A stretch of DNA of 55,411 bases from Melioribacteraceae bacterium (GCA_026983795.1 JALSTI010000146.1:1-55411), one strand, 5' to 3'. Positions 1-9,365 are shown, counted from the stretch's first letter. A program made the numbers and translations. The notes: generated from the sequence alone by a model not told the origin.

Positions 1-1
1 T

Positions 2-1267
2 AATATCGGCAGTACGGCAATAGCCAATTCGTTATCGTTCAAAAAATTAAAAGAATTAAACAGAACGTTAGATTCCAAGGTTAACCAATTAAGTTCTTTG
101 TTCGATTTAAGTAAAGAATTCAGCGGAATATTGGATGAAGAGAGAGTAAGTAAATTATTGGTCTATTCCGTTATTGCGCAAATGTTGGTTTCTAAATTTG
201 CCGTTCTTTCATGCAACAATAAAGAAGTAAAAATTTTGGAAACGCGTTTTCCCAAACCAAAACTGCAAAGTATTTTACCGGATTGCTTATTAATACATAA
301 AAAAGAACCGGTCTATGAAGCACAAATTAAAAAAGAATATCCGGCATTATGGAATATAGGCGTTGTATTAATCATTCCAATGATTATAAAAGACGAAACC
401 AAAGGAATGATTTTGCTTGGCAAAAGATTAAATAATTTAAGTTATTCCTATTCCGATGTCGAATTTATTTCATCCGCCGGTAGTTTGGCTATTATATCTA
501 TTGAAAATGCCAGACTTTTTAAAGAAGCTATAGAAAAACAAAAAATTGAAAAAGACCTTGAAATTGCCAAGGATATTCAAAAGAATTTATTACCGAAACA
601 TATTCCTCAATCCGGTAGTTACGAAATTTCTGCGTACAATAAAACTGCAAGACAAGTAGGTGGAGATTATTACAACGTTATTAAATTGGGTGAAAACAAA
701 GTTCTGGTAGCGGTTGGCGATGTTTCGGGCAAAGGCGTTCAAGCGGCGCTTTTGATGGCTAATTTACAAGCGTTTCTTAAATCCATTATTAAACAGAACC
801 TTCCAATGGTAGATGCGTCTAACTTATTAAACGATTTGGTGTCTGAAAATACACTCAGCGGAAGTTTTATAACTTTTTTTTGGGGAATTTACGACGAAGT
901 TTCAAGAAAGTTTGAATATGTAAATGCAGGTCATAATCCGCCGTTATTAGTAAGGGACGGTAAACTTACTAAATTAAAAAGAGGGGGAATGATTCTGGGC
1001 GTAATGAAAACAACCGTTCCGTATCAGTCGGAAATTGTTAATATTAAGGAAAATGATGTATTAATAATTTTCACGGATGGAATTACCGAAGCAATGAACT
1101 TAAATAATGAGGAATTTAGTGACGAAAAATTAGAGGAGTTAGCTGTTCGCACTAATCATAAATCGGCCCAAGACATTATGAATAATTTGATTGACAGCGT
1201 TAATGAACATACTTGGGGTGCGGAGCAGTCGGATGATATTACATGTATAGTTATGAAGTTTAAATAA
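2..1267 (+). CDS. PP2C/SpoIIE-family protein phosphatase with GAF domain (5' partial)
   Basis: The reading frame is open from base 2, so the gene starts before the window; the TTG at 98 is probably not the start. After a helical stretch, residues about 10-145 (counted from the TTG) look like a GAF domain ending in the usual SIENARLF helix. A coiled linker (KDLEIAKDIQKNLLP) leads into a PP2C/SpoIIE phosphatase domain with the metal-binding elements VGGDYY, VGDVSGKG, NAGHNPP, FTDGITEA and SDDIT. Family members dephosphorylate anti-sigma-factor antagonists or similar phosphoserine proteins in partner-switching pathways; the target here is unknown. The domain order suggests a cytoplasmic signal input by GAF controlling the phosphatase. 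It lies 4 bases before a second, membrane-bound phosphatase of the same family, so the two are probably co-transcribed. The family call is firm; the ligand and substrate are not known. Confidence 0.88.
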   Translation, partial: NIGSTAIANSLSFKKLKELNRTLDSKVNQLSSLFDLSKEFSGILDEERVSKLLVYSVIAQMLVSKFAVLSCNNKEVKILETRFPKPKLQSILPDCLLIHKKEPVYEAQIKKEYPALWNIGVVLIIPMIIKDETKGMILLGKRLNNLSYSYSDVEFISSAGSLAIISIENARLFKEAIEKQKIEKDLEIAKDIQKNLLPKHIPQSGSYEISAYNKTARQVGGDYYNVIKLGENKVLVAVGDVSGKGVQAALLMANLQAFLKSIIKQNLPMVDASNLLNDLVSENTLSGSFITFFWGIYDEVSRKFEYVNAGHNPPLLVRDGKLTKLKRGGMILGVMKTTVPYQSEIVNIKENDVLIIFTDGITEAMNLNNEEFSDEKLEELAVRTNHKSAQDIMNNLIDSVNEHTWGAEQSDDITCIVMKFK

Positions 1268-1271
1268 GTAT

Positions 1272-3899
1272 ATGAAAAATTTTTATAAAATATTGTCAAA
1301 ATACCGTAAACAAATAATATTACCGGTTACCGTAATTTTGTTAATTGTGGCATTTTTTAATTTGTATTTTATTCTAAATGTAACGCCGCGTTCAAACGAC
1401 GAATGTTTGTGGGTTCCAAAACATATTGGTAAAGACAGTACCGAGTTTGTTTTTGAGTTTGTTAAAGTTAACGGAGTTACGTGGAATGCAGGTATCAGAG
1501 ACGGGGATAAGTTATTAAAAATTGACGGGAAGGAAGTTAAAGATTTAATTAACGCCTCTTATTTAATCGATAGCCATGCGCGCGGCGATACTGCGGTTTA
1601 TACGGTCTTGCATAACGGTAAGGTTATTAATACAAAAGTCGAGATTAAAAAGTTAATTAATTTCGGCGGATTATCTTTTGTATTATTAGGAATGATTTGG
1701 TTATTGGTCGGATCAATAGTCGTATCGGCTAAACCGCAAGGAAAAACACAACTGCTCTTTTATAGAATTGGAGTGGCATTAGTATTATTTTCAACAGTTT
1801 CTTTGTTGATTAACAGTTCGGTCGCCAATCCGATATACCGGAATTCAATATTACTTCTTATTATAGATTTGGTCTGGTCAATTGCGGGCGTTTTACTTCC
1901 GTTTATGTTTGTTCATTTCTTTTGGGTCTTTCCAAGAAAATTCAAGTTTATGGAAAAAGAGATTACTATAAAAATATTGTACTCACTTGCAGGGTTATTG
2001 TTAGTAGGGGCTCTTATTTATAAATTTTTGTTTGTATATAAGCTCGAATCCACTTCGGCTAAATATAATATGATTTTTGTTAGTGTTATAAACATCCTAA
2101 TATTTTTAGCTTTTATCATCGGATTTATATCGTTAATAATTAATTATTTTAAGTTAAAATTACCGCAAAAAAGAAACCCTATTTTTATTATACTTATCAG
2201 TTACGGCATCGGAATAGCAGCATTAATTTATATCAGCACTTTTGCTTCCGTATTAGCCGATACAATTTTCAATTCTCCCGAATATTATATGCCCATTATT
2301 CTGTTAGTACTTTTGCCCATCGCTTTCGGATATTCAATTTTTAAGTATTCTTTGATGGACGTTAGCGATGTGGTTAAAAATACAATCATGTACGGAGCGG
2401 CAACGGTTTCGGTTGCCGGCGTTTATTTTTTGGTTATTTACGTTTTGGGTCAGCAAATTAGTAAAGCTATTACAACTGAATATCAAGGATTAATTGCCGC
2501 AGGTATATTTATTCTGTTTGCAATTATTTTTCAATCTACCAAAGACCGGTTTCAGGCAATGATAACAAGAAAATTTTATCCCGAACAATTTGCTTACAGA
2601 AAAGTTCTCCTCGATTTTTCTAACCATATTTCAACTGTGTTAGGACTGGAAAATATTATTAATTCGGTTACAAATACTTTTGTGGAATCTCTCCGGCTGG
2701 AAAAGTTCGGACTTGCGCTATGTAAACCGGGAAATAACAATTGCATACTGAAAAGGGAAAAGGGAATTGGCAACAAAAATTTAGAATTAGTTAATGCAAA
2801 AAATACACTTGAATTATTTATTGAAAAAAAGAAAAAACTTAATCTGCCCGTTGTTATAGAAAGAAACGATTTTAAAGATATTTTTCCGGAAAATTATGAA
2901 GAATTAATTAGAGAAGAGATATACACGGTAATTCCGATGACAATCAAATCGAATGTGATTGGATTGTTATTATTCGGATTGAAACACTCAGGCTCACAGT
3001 TTTCGGGTAAAGATATAGAATTATTAACTGCAGCCGCAAATCAAACTGCAATATCTATTGAAAATGCACGTTTATACGAGGAAGAAGCCAAAAAAATAAA
3101 ACTCGACAGGGAATTAGCCGTTGCTAAACAAATTCAGGAAAAGCTGCTGCCACAGAATATTCCGGATATTGAGGGATTAGAAATTTCAGGCACAATGATT
3201 CCGGCTTTTCATGTGGGCGGCGATTATTATGATATTATTAAAGTCTCCAAAACAAAATTATTTATTGTGGTCGGCGATGTTTCCGGTAAAGGTTTATCCG
3301 CTTCTTTTTATATGTCCAAATTACAAACAATGGTTAAATTGTTTTGTTCGGCCGACAAACATCCAAAAGAAATTTTAATGGAAATAAACAAACATATCTC
3401 CGAAGATATTGATAAACATTGGTTTATAACAATGACAATTGCTCTTTTTGACGTTAAAGAAAAAGTAGTTAAAATTTGCCGCGCCGGGCATACACCGTTA
3501 AAAATTATAAGAGACGGAAAAATAAAAACAGTTATACCTAAGGGTATGGGAATTGGACTTCAAAAAGGCGGTAAATTTAACGAATCATTGCAAGAAGAAA
3601 CTTATCATTTGCTCCCGGGCGATCTTTTTGTTTTTACATCAGACGGAATAGAAGAAACTATGGACATTAAAAATAACTTGTTCGGTTCCGGAAGGTTTGA
3701 TAAAGTTTTGTTAAATTCTAAAAATTCAAAACCTATATTGGTTTTAGATGATATTTTAAAATCATTAAATAATTTTAGGGGCTCTGCCGAAATTAAAGAT
3801 GATATTACCCTTGTTCTTGTTAAAATTACAAAAGAAATAGATAACTATATGTTCGATCAATTCAGTGATTATATTCATCCCAAGAGCAGGCTTGCATAA
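1272..3899 (+). CDS. Membrane PP2C/SpoIIE phosphatase with PDZ-like and GAF domains
   Basis: An 875-residue protein with an N-terminal membrane segment (about 15-35). A PDZ-like periplasmic region follows (about 55-130, with AGIRDGDKLLKIDGKEV), then a block of about seven hydrophobic helices (about 135-430), a GAF domain (about 445-610, ending ISIENARLY), a coiled linker (ELAVAKQIQEKLLP) and a C-terminal SpoIIE/PP2C domain. The phosphatase metal motifs are intact: VGGDYYD, VGDVSGKG, RAGHTPL, TSDGIEET and KDDITL. This suggests a transmembrane receptor that senses something outside or in the membrane and controls phosphatase output in the cytoplasm. It starts 4 bases after the preceding phosphatase gene, so the two probably work on the same or parallel partner-switch targets. 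No kinase or STAS antagonist lies inside the window; one may lie upstream. Confidence 0.88.
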   Translation: MKNFYKILSKYRKQIILPVTVILLIVAFFNLYFILNVTPRSNDECLWVPKHIGKDSTEFVFEFVKVNGVTWNAGIRDGDKLLKIDGKEVKDLINASYLIDSHARGDTAVYTVLHNGKVINTKVEIKKLINFGGLSFVLLGMIWLLVGSIVVSAKPQGKTQLLFYRIGVALVLFSTVSLLINSSVANPIYRNSILLLIIDLVWSIAGVLLPFMFVHFFWVFPRKFKFMEKEITIKILYSLAGLLLVGALIYKFLFVYKLESTSAKYNMIFVSVINILIFLAFIIGFISLIINYFKLKLPQKRNPIFIILISYGIGIAALIYISTFASVLADTIFNSPEYYMPIILLVLLPIAFGYSIFKYSLMDVSDVVKNTIMYGAATVSVAGVYFLVIYVLGQQISKAITTEYQGLIAAGIFILFAIIFQSTKDRFQAMITRKFYPEQFAYRKVLLDFSNHISTVLGLENIINSVTNTFVESLRLEKFGLALCKPGNNNCILKREKGIGNKNLELVNAKNTLELFIEKKKKLNLPVVIERNDFKDIFPENYEELIREEIYTVIPMTIKSNVIGLLLFGLKHSGSQFSGKDIELLTAAANQTAISIENARLYEEEAKKIKLDRELAVAKQIQEKLLPQNIPDIEGLEISGTMIPAFHVGGDYYDIIKVSKTKLFIVVGDVSGKGLSASFYMSKLQTMVKLFCSADKHPKEILMEINKHISEDIDKHWFITMTIALFDVKEKVVKICRAGHTPLKIIRDGKIKTVIPKGMGIGLQKGGKFNESLQEETYHLLPGDLFVFTSDGIEETMDIKNNLFGSGRFDKVLLNSKNSKPILVLDDILKSLNNFRGSAEIKDDITLVLVKITKEIDNYMFDQFSDYIHPKSRLA

Positions 3900-3906
3900 C
3901 CGGTAA

Positions 3907-4536
3907 ATGACAATTTTAATTATTCTTTCCGTTATCTTCATTTCCGCTGCTGTAGTTTCGATTTGGTCGAAATACAAACATAGAAGTATATACAAGTTTG
4001 CCAAATTAATTCCTGTCTCAGTATTAATATTATTTCTGCTAATAAAAGATTCACAATTTACGGTTTTCAGAATATTAATAATTTTTGCGTTAGTATTTTC
4101 CTTAATAGGCGATTATTTTCTTCTGCATCCCGAAACAAAGTTTAAGTATGGATTAATCTCTTTCATGATTGCTCATATTTTTTATTCCACTGCATTTATT
4201 AACGAAGTTAATACGTATAACTGGTATTTGGTTTTGCCTGTATTATTTTATTCCATATTATTCTTAAAATACTTGGGAAATGAAATTGAGAATTATAAAA
4301 TTCCGGTTTATTTGTACACATTAGTTATTTCAGTTATGTTGTGGAGTTCTTTGAACGGTTTTTATTCACTTAACGGCATGCAAGAAAAATTAATATTGGC
4401 AGGAGGAATTTTATTTGTGTTCTCAGATTCTGCTTTGGCAATAAACAAATTTAAAAGGAAGTTTAAATTTGCCGAATTTACAATATTGGGCAGCTATTAC
4501 GCCGCCCAATTATTATTTGCTTTGTCCGTAAATTAG
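3907..4536 (+). CDS. YhhN/TMEM86-family membrane protein (putative lysoplasmalogenase)
   Basis: A 209-residue, almost entirely hydrophobic protein with about eight predicted membrane helices. It carries the YhhN-family pattern: SLIGDYFLL, then KFKYGLISFMIAHIFYS, and a late FVFSDSALAINKF with acidic and polar residues in helices. Characterised members hydrolyse the vinyl-ether bond of lysoplasmalogens; many bacterial members are untested. It starts 7 bases after the upstream phosphatase gene and may share its transcript. Its stop codon overlaps the stop codon of the convergent secDF gene (TTAG at 4533-4536). The family assignment is good; the substrate is inferred only from the family. Confidence 0.75.
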   Translation: MTILIILSVIFISAAVVSIWSKYKHRSIYKFAKLIPVSVLILFLLIKDSQFTVFRILIIFALVFSLIGDYFLLHPETKFKYGLISFMIAHIFYSTAFINEVNTYNWYLVLPVLFYSILFLKYLGNEIENYKIPVYLYTLVISVMLWSSLNGFYSLNGMQEKLILAGGILFVFSDSALAINKFKRKFKFAEFTILGSYYAAQLLFALSVN

Positions 4537-7500
4537 AATTGAATTTTTTTGTGTTTTTTTTGTGTGTATTCAAATACAAACGTACTCGCAACAAAAATTG
4601 AAGAATAAGTACCGACGATAATTCCGAAAAATAATGTAAACGAAAAACCACGAAGCACTTCACCGCCGAAAAAGAGTAATACCGCAACTACTAACAATGT
4701 AGTTAAACTGGTTACTATTGTTCTGCTTAAAGTACTATTAATAGCTTTGTTCATAATTTCTTTTAACGGAGCCGTTTTATGTATTTTCATTTCCTCTCTA
4801 ACCCTGTCGAACACCACAACCGTATCGTTAATGGAATAACCGACCAGCGTTAAGAATGCAGCAACAACATCAATATTTATTTCAAGGTTGAGGAATGAAA
4901 ATACACCGTAAAGCAGAGAGAAAAGTCCCAAAGTAATCATTACATCGTGGAACAATGCAATTACCGCACCGCTTGCAAAAGCAAATTTAAATCTAAATCC
5001 TAAGTAAATTAAAATAACAAGCAGAGCAAGGATAATTGCTATAACGGCATCCATTTTTAATTCTTTTCCTATTTTAGGTCCGACTTTTTCTTCTTTTAGC
5101 ATTTTAAAAGGATTATCCGGGTATTTCATTCTCAGGTTTTCCTCAATCCAATTTGCAACGCTTGCTTTCACAATCATTTTATTGTTATTAGCATCTTGGG
5201 AAACCTTAGCCGCTTGAAATCCTTCGTCGTTTAGTTTCTGAATAACCGAATTTGTAATATCTGCATTAGGGAATTTATACGTAATTGAATTTTCCGTAGT
5301 ATCGATTATAGTTTTTTCTACATTCTTTGTTACATTATCAACAGCTTTAATCAATGACTTCCGTACTTTAGGTACAATTTCCGGGGGAAGATTTTGCAAT
5401 TCAGTTCTTACTAAAATACCGGCTTCGCTGCCAAATGTTTTCACCTCTACGTTTCCAATACCTATACTGCTTAATTGGCTTCTTATTTGGGAAATATTAA
5501 TAGGTTTTTCGAACTGAACCGCTACTTCAGATCCGCCTTTGAAATCAATGCCTAATTCAACGCCTCTAATTATTAGACTGATTATACCAAGAATGATTAA
5601 TGTTCCGGATATAGTAAAAGCTAATTTTCTATGACCGATGAAATCGAAATTGGGATTTTTGAAAATACTTTTTCTGAAACCGAAATCAACTTTTTTATTT
5701 TTAAAAATGAAATACTCATACAATACTTTTGTAATTACAAGTGCGCTGAACAAACTCGATACAATTCCAATCATTAATGTAAGCGCAAAACCTTGAACCG
5801 GACCGCTGCCGAATTGATAAAGAATAACTGCTGTAAAAAATGTGGTGATGTTAGCGTCAAAAATAGCCGAATACGAGTTTGCAAAACCGCTATCTACCGC
5901 AGCCTTTACCGTTTTTCCGGTTGCTAATTCTTCGCGTATTCTTTCAAAAATAATAACGTTTGCATCCACAGCCATACCTATTGTTAGAATAATACCGGCA
6001 ATGCCAGGCAAGGTTAGTGTGGCACTAAATGCGGCTAAAACACCCATTATAAAGACAAGCGTGCATAAAAGCGCTAAGTCAGCAAACGTACCGGATAATT
6101 TATAGTAAACAATCATAAAGAGAGCAACAATTAAAAAGCCTATGATTGTTGAGTTAAATCCTTGTGAAATTGAATCCTGTCCTAAAGACGGTCCGACGGT
6201 TCTTTCCTCAATAATATCAATAGGAGCGGGCAAAGCGCCAGCTTTAAGAACTATGGAAACTAATTTTGCTTCTTCCAAGTCTTCCATTCCAGTAATTTGT
6301 GAATTACCTGATGGAATTTTTCCTTGAATAACGGGAGCGGTATAAACATAGTTATCCAATACTATAGCACATCTTTTCCCCACGTTTGCACCGGTTATTC
6401 TTGCCCATTCTCTGGCGCCCTCGGAGTTCATTTGCATTGTAACCATAGGCGCGGAGGTTTGGGGGTCTATTGTTGCCGTTGCGTTTGTAATTACTTCGCC
6501 GGTAAGTTCGGGCTCTTTGTTTAACATGTATAACCGGTAATATTTTACACCGTCTTGAACAAATTGGGGTTTAGCGGAAAATAAAAACTGAACATTATCG
6601 GGTATTATTTTTTTTACGTCGGGTCTATTTAAATAATTTAAAACTTTATCCCGGTCGGTTTCTTTTACAATCAGGTCGGCAGAATTTTGAGAAACCAAAT
6701 GGGCAATGGCAAAAAACGGATGTTTCTTGGCAAATTCTTCCGGAGACAATTGCTTGCTGGAATCTTCCGGAGCGGTGGCGGTAGAATCTTTACTAATACT
6801 TTTAGCCAACACTTCATCAATTTTATTTAAAATCGGGAAAGCGAAGTTAGGATCTTTTAGTAATTTAAATTCCAATAAAGCTCTTCCTTGTAAAAGGCTT
6901 TTAGCTTCTTCTTTTTTAGCAACGCCGGGCAATTCAACTATTATTCTTCTTGCGCCTTGTTGTTGAATGGATGGTTCCGATACACCGTATTGGTCTACTC
7001 TGTTTCGTATAATTTCTATAGCTCGTGTAACGGCATCGCTTTCTTGCTTTTTTAGATCTTTAATTATATCGCTGTCTTCTTGTCGTATAGATCCGAAATA
7101 TCTGCTAAGTCTAATCCCTTTTTCTTTCAATTTCCTTGCGATAATATCCACAACGTCTTCATCAGAAATCTTTGCTTCTTTTTCCGCTTCTTTTAAGATA
7201 TTTTTAAAAACTATATCGGGATCTTTAGCAAGCCGTTCCAACAGTTTTACTGTGTTTACCTCCATAACCAAATACATACCGCCTTGAAGGTCCAAACCTA
7301 ATTTTATTCTTTTTTCCCTTGCTTTCCTAATAGCCGGATCCGAAACACGGAGGCTGTCTTCTTTAAAATCCAAAATGGAAATCAACTTATCTTTCGATAT
7401 ATTAGGATTTTTTTGTTTAATACTGTCTTTAATAATTTCTAAAGTTTTGTTAATTTTTTGAGAATATTTATAATCGGCATAGGTTGGGTATAACAAGTAA

Positions 7501-7556
7501 AGACTCAATGCGAAAGCCGCAATAATGATGATAATACGAAATCTTAGTTCTTTCAT
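4533..7556 (-). CDS. secDF: Protein translocase subunit SecDF (single-chain fusion)
   Basis: A 1007-residue fusion of SecD and SecF, the proton-driven membrane component that helps pull secreted proteins out of the SecYEG channel. The SecD half has one N-terminal helix, the LGLDLQGG motif (about 87-93), a large periplasmic P1 domain and a six-helix block with GMAVDANVIIFERIREE. The SecF half begins near residue 640 with a helix, then ELGIDFKGGSEV, a second periplasmic region and a six-helix block with VGYSINDTVVVFDRVREE. The fused form is common in Bacteroidota and relatives, whereas E. coli has separate genes. It follows the terminator of the rpsF-rplI group, so it probably has its own promoter in 7557-7689, though I could not pick one out. 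Its stop overlaps that of the convergent upstream gene. Confidence 0.97.
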   Translation of the reverse strand: MKELRFRIIIIIAAFALSLYLLYPTYADYKYSQKINKTLEIIKDSIKQKNPNISKDKLISILDFKEDSLRVSDPAIRKAREKRIKLGLDLQGGMYLVMEVNTVKLLERLAKDPDIVFKNILKEAEKEAKISDEDVVDIIARKLKEKGIRLSRYFGSIRQEDSDIIKDLKKQESDAVTRAIEIIRNRVDQYGVSEPSIQQQGARRIIVELPGVAKKEEAKSLLQGRALLEFKLLKDPNFAFPILNKIDEVLAKSISKDSTATAPEDSSKQLSPEEFAKKHPFFAIAHLVSQNSADLIVKETDRDKVLNYLNRPDVKKIIPDNVQFLFSAKPQFVQDGVKYYRLYMLNKEPELTGEVITNATATIDPQTSAPMVTMQMNSEGAREWARITGANVGKRCAIVLDNYVYTAPVIQGKIPSGNSQITGMEDLEEAKLVSIVLKAGALPAPIDIIEERTVGPSLGQDSISQGFNSTIIGFLIVALFMIVYYKLSGTFADLALLCTLVFIMGVLAAFSATLTLPGIAGIILTIGMAVDANVIIFERIREELATGKTVKAAVDSGFANSYSAIFDANITTFFTAVILYQFGSGPVQGFALTLMIGIVSSLFSALVITKVLYEYFIFKNKKVDFGFRKSIFKNPNFDFIGHRKLAFTISGTLIILGIISLIIRGVELGIDFKGGSEVAVQFEKPINISQIRSQLSSIGIGNVEVKTFGSEAGILVRTELQNLPPEIVPKVRKSLIKAVDNVTKNVEKTIIDTTENSITYKFPNADITNSVIQKLNDEGFQAAKVSQDANNNKMIVKASVANWIEENLRMKYPDNPFKMLKEEKVGPKIGKELKMDAVIAIILALLVILIYLGFRFKFAFASGAVIALFHDVMITLGLFSLLYGVFSFLNLEINIDVVAAFLTLVGYSINDTVVVFDRVREEMKIHKTAPLKEIMNKAINSTLSRTIVTSLTTLLVVAVLLFFGGEVLRGFSFTLFFGIIVGTYSSIFVASTFVFEYTQKKHKKIQF

Positions 7557-7689
7557 TTTTTACTCAATAATTAATGTTTTAGTTACAATTATATTTCAAA
7601 ATAAGATTACTAATATAATCCGATAAGCTTAAAAAATCCATTAAAATTTCTTTTTGGATTTTGAAATTAATTAGGATAAAAATAAAAAA

Positions 7690-7708
7690 AACCGGCAAAA
7701 AGCCGGTT
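7690..7708 (-). terminator. Rho-independent terminator after rplI
   Basis: A seven-base-pair stem (AACCGGC / GCCGGTT) closes a five-base loop. On the minus strand it is followed directly by a run of T (TTTTTTATT). It lies 21 bases after the rplI stop codon, so it should end the rpsF-ssb-rpsR-rplI transcript and separate it from secDF. Confidence 0.88.
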
Positions 7709-7729
7709 AAAAATTAAAGATTAAATTAG

Positions 7730-8173
7730 TTATTCTCTAACGACCCAAGTTTTTACAGTTGCGGTAACTTGAGGATGTAATTTTACTTTAACGTTATAAA
7801 TACCTAAAGCTTTAATAGGATCTTCAATTTCAATTTTTCTTTTGTCCACATCAAAGTTTTTTTCTTTCAATGCATCGGCAATCATTTGACTGGTAACTGA
7901 GCCGAACACTTTATCGTCTTCGCCGACTTTAACAGGAATAGTAACCGAAATTTTTTCCAGTTCTTCCGAAATTTTTTTAGCGCTTTCGAAGAGTTTAGCC
8001 TCATTTTTTTCAATTTGTTTTTTCTCTTCTTCCAATGCGCGAATATTACCTTCGGTTGCCGCATAAGCGATTTGTTTAGGTAGAAGGTAATTTCTGGCAT
8101 ATCCTGCTTTAACTTCAACTACATCGCCTACATTGCCAAGTTTTTCAAAATTTTTTCTTAAAATAACTTTCAT
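7730..8173 (-). CDS. rplI: 50S ribosomal protein L9
   Basis: A 147-residue protein, the normal length for L9. The N-terminal RNA-binding domain begins MKVILRKNFEKLGNVGDVVEVKAGYARNYLLP, a long charged connecting helix follows (about 45-75), then the C-terminal domain. L9 binds 23S rRNA near the L1 stalk and helps maintain reading frame. An in-frame start 33 bases upstream (at 8206) is possible, but the ATG at 8171-8173 matches the family N-terminus and has AAGGAG six bases before it. That upstream region overlaps the end of rpsR. It is the last gene of the rpsF-ssb-rpsR-rplI group and is followed by a clear terminator. Confidence 0.97.
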   Translation of the reverse strand: MKVILRKNFEKLGNVGDVVEVKAGYARNYLLPKQIAYAATEGNIRALEEEKKQIEKNEAKLFESAKKISEELEKISVTIPVKVGEDDKVFGSVTSQMIADALKEKNFDVDKRKIEIEDPIKALGIYNVKVKLHPQVTATVKTWVVRE

Positions 8174-8183
8174 TTCAACTCCT

Positions 8184-8405
8184 TTACTTAACTGCTTCGG
8201 AAACAAATGGTAATACTGCTATTTGACGGGCTCTTTTAATTGCCTTAACTAATTCTCTATGCTGTTTTGCACTTAATCCTGTAATTCTACGCGGAATAAT
8301 TTTCCCTTGATCGGAAATAAATTTTTGCAATTTTTTAGCATCTTTATAATCAATGTAATCAGTTATTACCCGTTTTACTCTTTTGGTTTTTACTTGTTTT
8401 CTCAA
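8184..8405 (-). CDS. rpsR: 30S ribosomal protein S18
   Basis: A 73-residue S18 with the typical core ([49 protein letters not shown]-like end). It binds S6 on the platform of the small subunit. The start codon is TTG: there is no ATG in frame, and GGAGG sits seven bases before this TTG. The N-terminus has no cysteines, so it lacks the zinc-binding variant found in some S18 copies. It lies 3 bases after ssb, whose last codons contain its ribosome-binding site, and 10 bases before rplI. Confidence 0.95.
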   Translation of the reverse strand: MRKQVKTKRVKRVITDYIDYKDAKKLQKFISDQGKIIPRRITGLSAKQHRELVKAIKRARQIAVLPFVSEAVK

Positions 8406-8408
8406 TTG

Positions 8409-8903
8409 TTAACCTCCGTTAATTAAATCAGATTCTTCATCACTTAAAAATTTATCGAAAGAATTCTCTTCATAATCGCTTTCTTGCTCTTCGGCAGCCA
8501 ACTCGGCTTTTTCAGGTTTTTCGACCGGTTGTGATTCCGAACCGTTATTTGCTTTTGAAACTTTATTTAAAAATTGAATTCGTTTTGCTTTAATTTCAAC
8601 AATCGTACGGTTACGTCCGTCATCTGTTTTGAAAGTTCTGCTTTGTAATTCTCCGTCTACCAGCACGGCGCTGCCTTTAGACAATCTGTCTTTACAACTT
8701 TCGGCAAGCTTATTCCATGCAACAATGCCAACATAACAAACATCCTCTTGCCATTGGTTTTGACTATCTTTGTATCTTCTATTAGCCGCAATATGAAAAT
8801 TAACAACGGGAGTTTTGTTGTTAGTTTCTCTAAAAACAGGATCTTTAGTTAAATTACCTGCTATCATAACACTGTTTAATTCGGGCATTTTCAATTCAGC
8901 CAT
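8409..8903 (-). CDS. ssb: Single-stranded DNA-binding protein SSB
   Basis: A 164-residue protein with an N-terminal OB fold (about 1-115: NSVMIAGNLTKDPVFRETNNKTPVVNFHIAANRRYKD... DGELQSRTF) and an acidic, low-complexity tail. SSB coats single-stranded DNA and recruits repair and replication proteins through its tail tip. I chose the ATG at 8901-8903 because GGAGG lies seven bases before it; an in-frame start 42 bases upstream (8945) would add an atypical N-terminus. The C-terminus ends DEESDLINGG instead of the usual acidic stretch plus Pro-Phe (DDIPF type). It sits between rpsF and rpsR, as in many bacteria. Confidence 0.93.
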   Translation of the reverse strand: MAELKMPELNSVMIAGNLTKDPVFRETNNKTPVVNFHIAANRRYKDSQNQWQEDVCYVGIVAWNKLAESCKDRLSKGSAVLVDGELQSRTFKTDDGRNRTIVEIKAKRIQFLNKVSKANNGSESQPVEKPEKAELAAEEQESDYEENSFDKFLSDEESDLINGG

Positions 8904-8948
8904 TACAAACCTCCATACATAACTATTATTATTTATTCTTAACAAGCA

Positions 8949-9365
8949 TTAATTGGATTCAATTTGTTCTTCTGCGTTCGTTTTAACTTCTTGATCGGAA
9001 GAATTTTTTTTAGCCGGAATTTCTTCGGTTTTCTCAACTTTCTCGGCTTTTTTCTGAATATGTTCAAGATCTTTTTTATTCAGTTTAATTGTAAGGTATC
9101 TGTAAACAGATTCGTCCAAGCGATATATTCTTTCTAATTTTGCAATTAAGCTTGGAACGGCGGTAAACCGAAAAATTACGTAATATCCGCTTTTCGATTT
9201 TTTTATTGGGTAAGCAAGTCTTTTTCTGCCCCATTTTTCAAGTGAAGTAATACTGCCTTCGTTAGTTTTAATAAAGTTTTCGATTTTTTTGATTACATCT
9301 TCAACTTGAGTATCTTCCAAGGCAGCATTAATAATTACTACACTTTCATAGTGATTGTTTGCCAT
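8949..9365 (-). CDS. rpsF: 30S ribosomal protein S6
   Basis: A 138-residue S6. The core (about 1-100) has YESVVIINAAL, then EKWGRKRLAYPIKKSKSGYYVIFRF and VYRYLTIKL, which is the S6 signature. About 35 extra C-terminal residues are highly charged (Lys/Glu-rich), a common tail extension. S6 pairs with S18, encoded two genes downstream. The ATG has AGGGAGGA upstream (near 9371-9379). The leader between hppA and this gene contains a perfect inverted repeat (9394-9413). Confidence 0.96.
   Translation of the reverse strand: MANNHYESVVIINAALEDTQVEDVIKKIENFIKTNEGSITSLEKWGRKRLAYPIKKSKSGYYVIFRFTAVPSLIAKLERIYRLDESVYRYLTIKLNKKDLEHIQKKAEKVEKTEEIPAKKNSSDQEVKTNAEEQIESN

Noticed and set aside
4533-4536. Overlapping tail-to-tail stops (also 14909-14912) as a special regulatory feature
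   Set aside because: Four-base TTAG/TTAA stop overlaps are expected in compact genomes; nothing further supports regulation.
5842-7287. Several plus-strand open frames opposite secDF
   Set aside because: They are antisense shadows of a strongly conserved coding sequence and match no family pattern or ribosome-binding site.
8409-8440. A frameshift removing a normal SSB tail
   Set aside because: The last codons read through to TAA in frame and contain the rpsR ribosome-binding site; no nearby alternative frame gives a DDIPF-type end.
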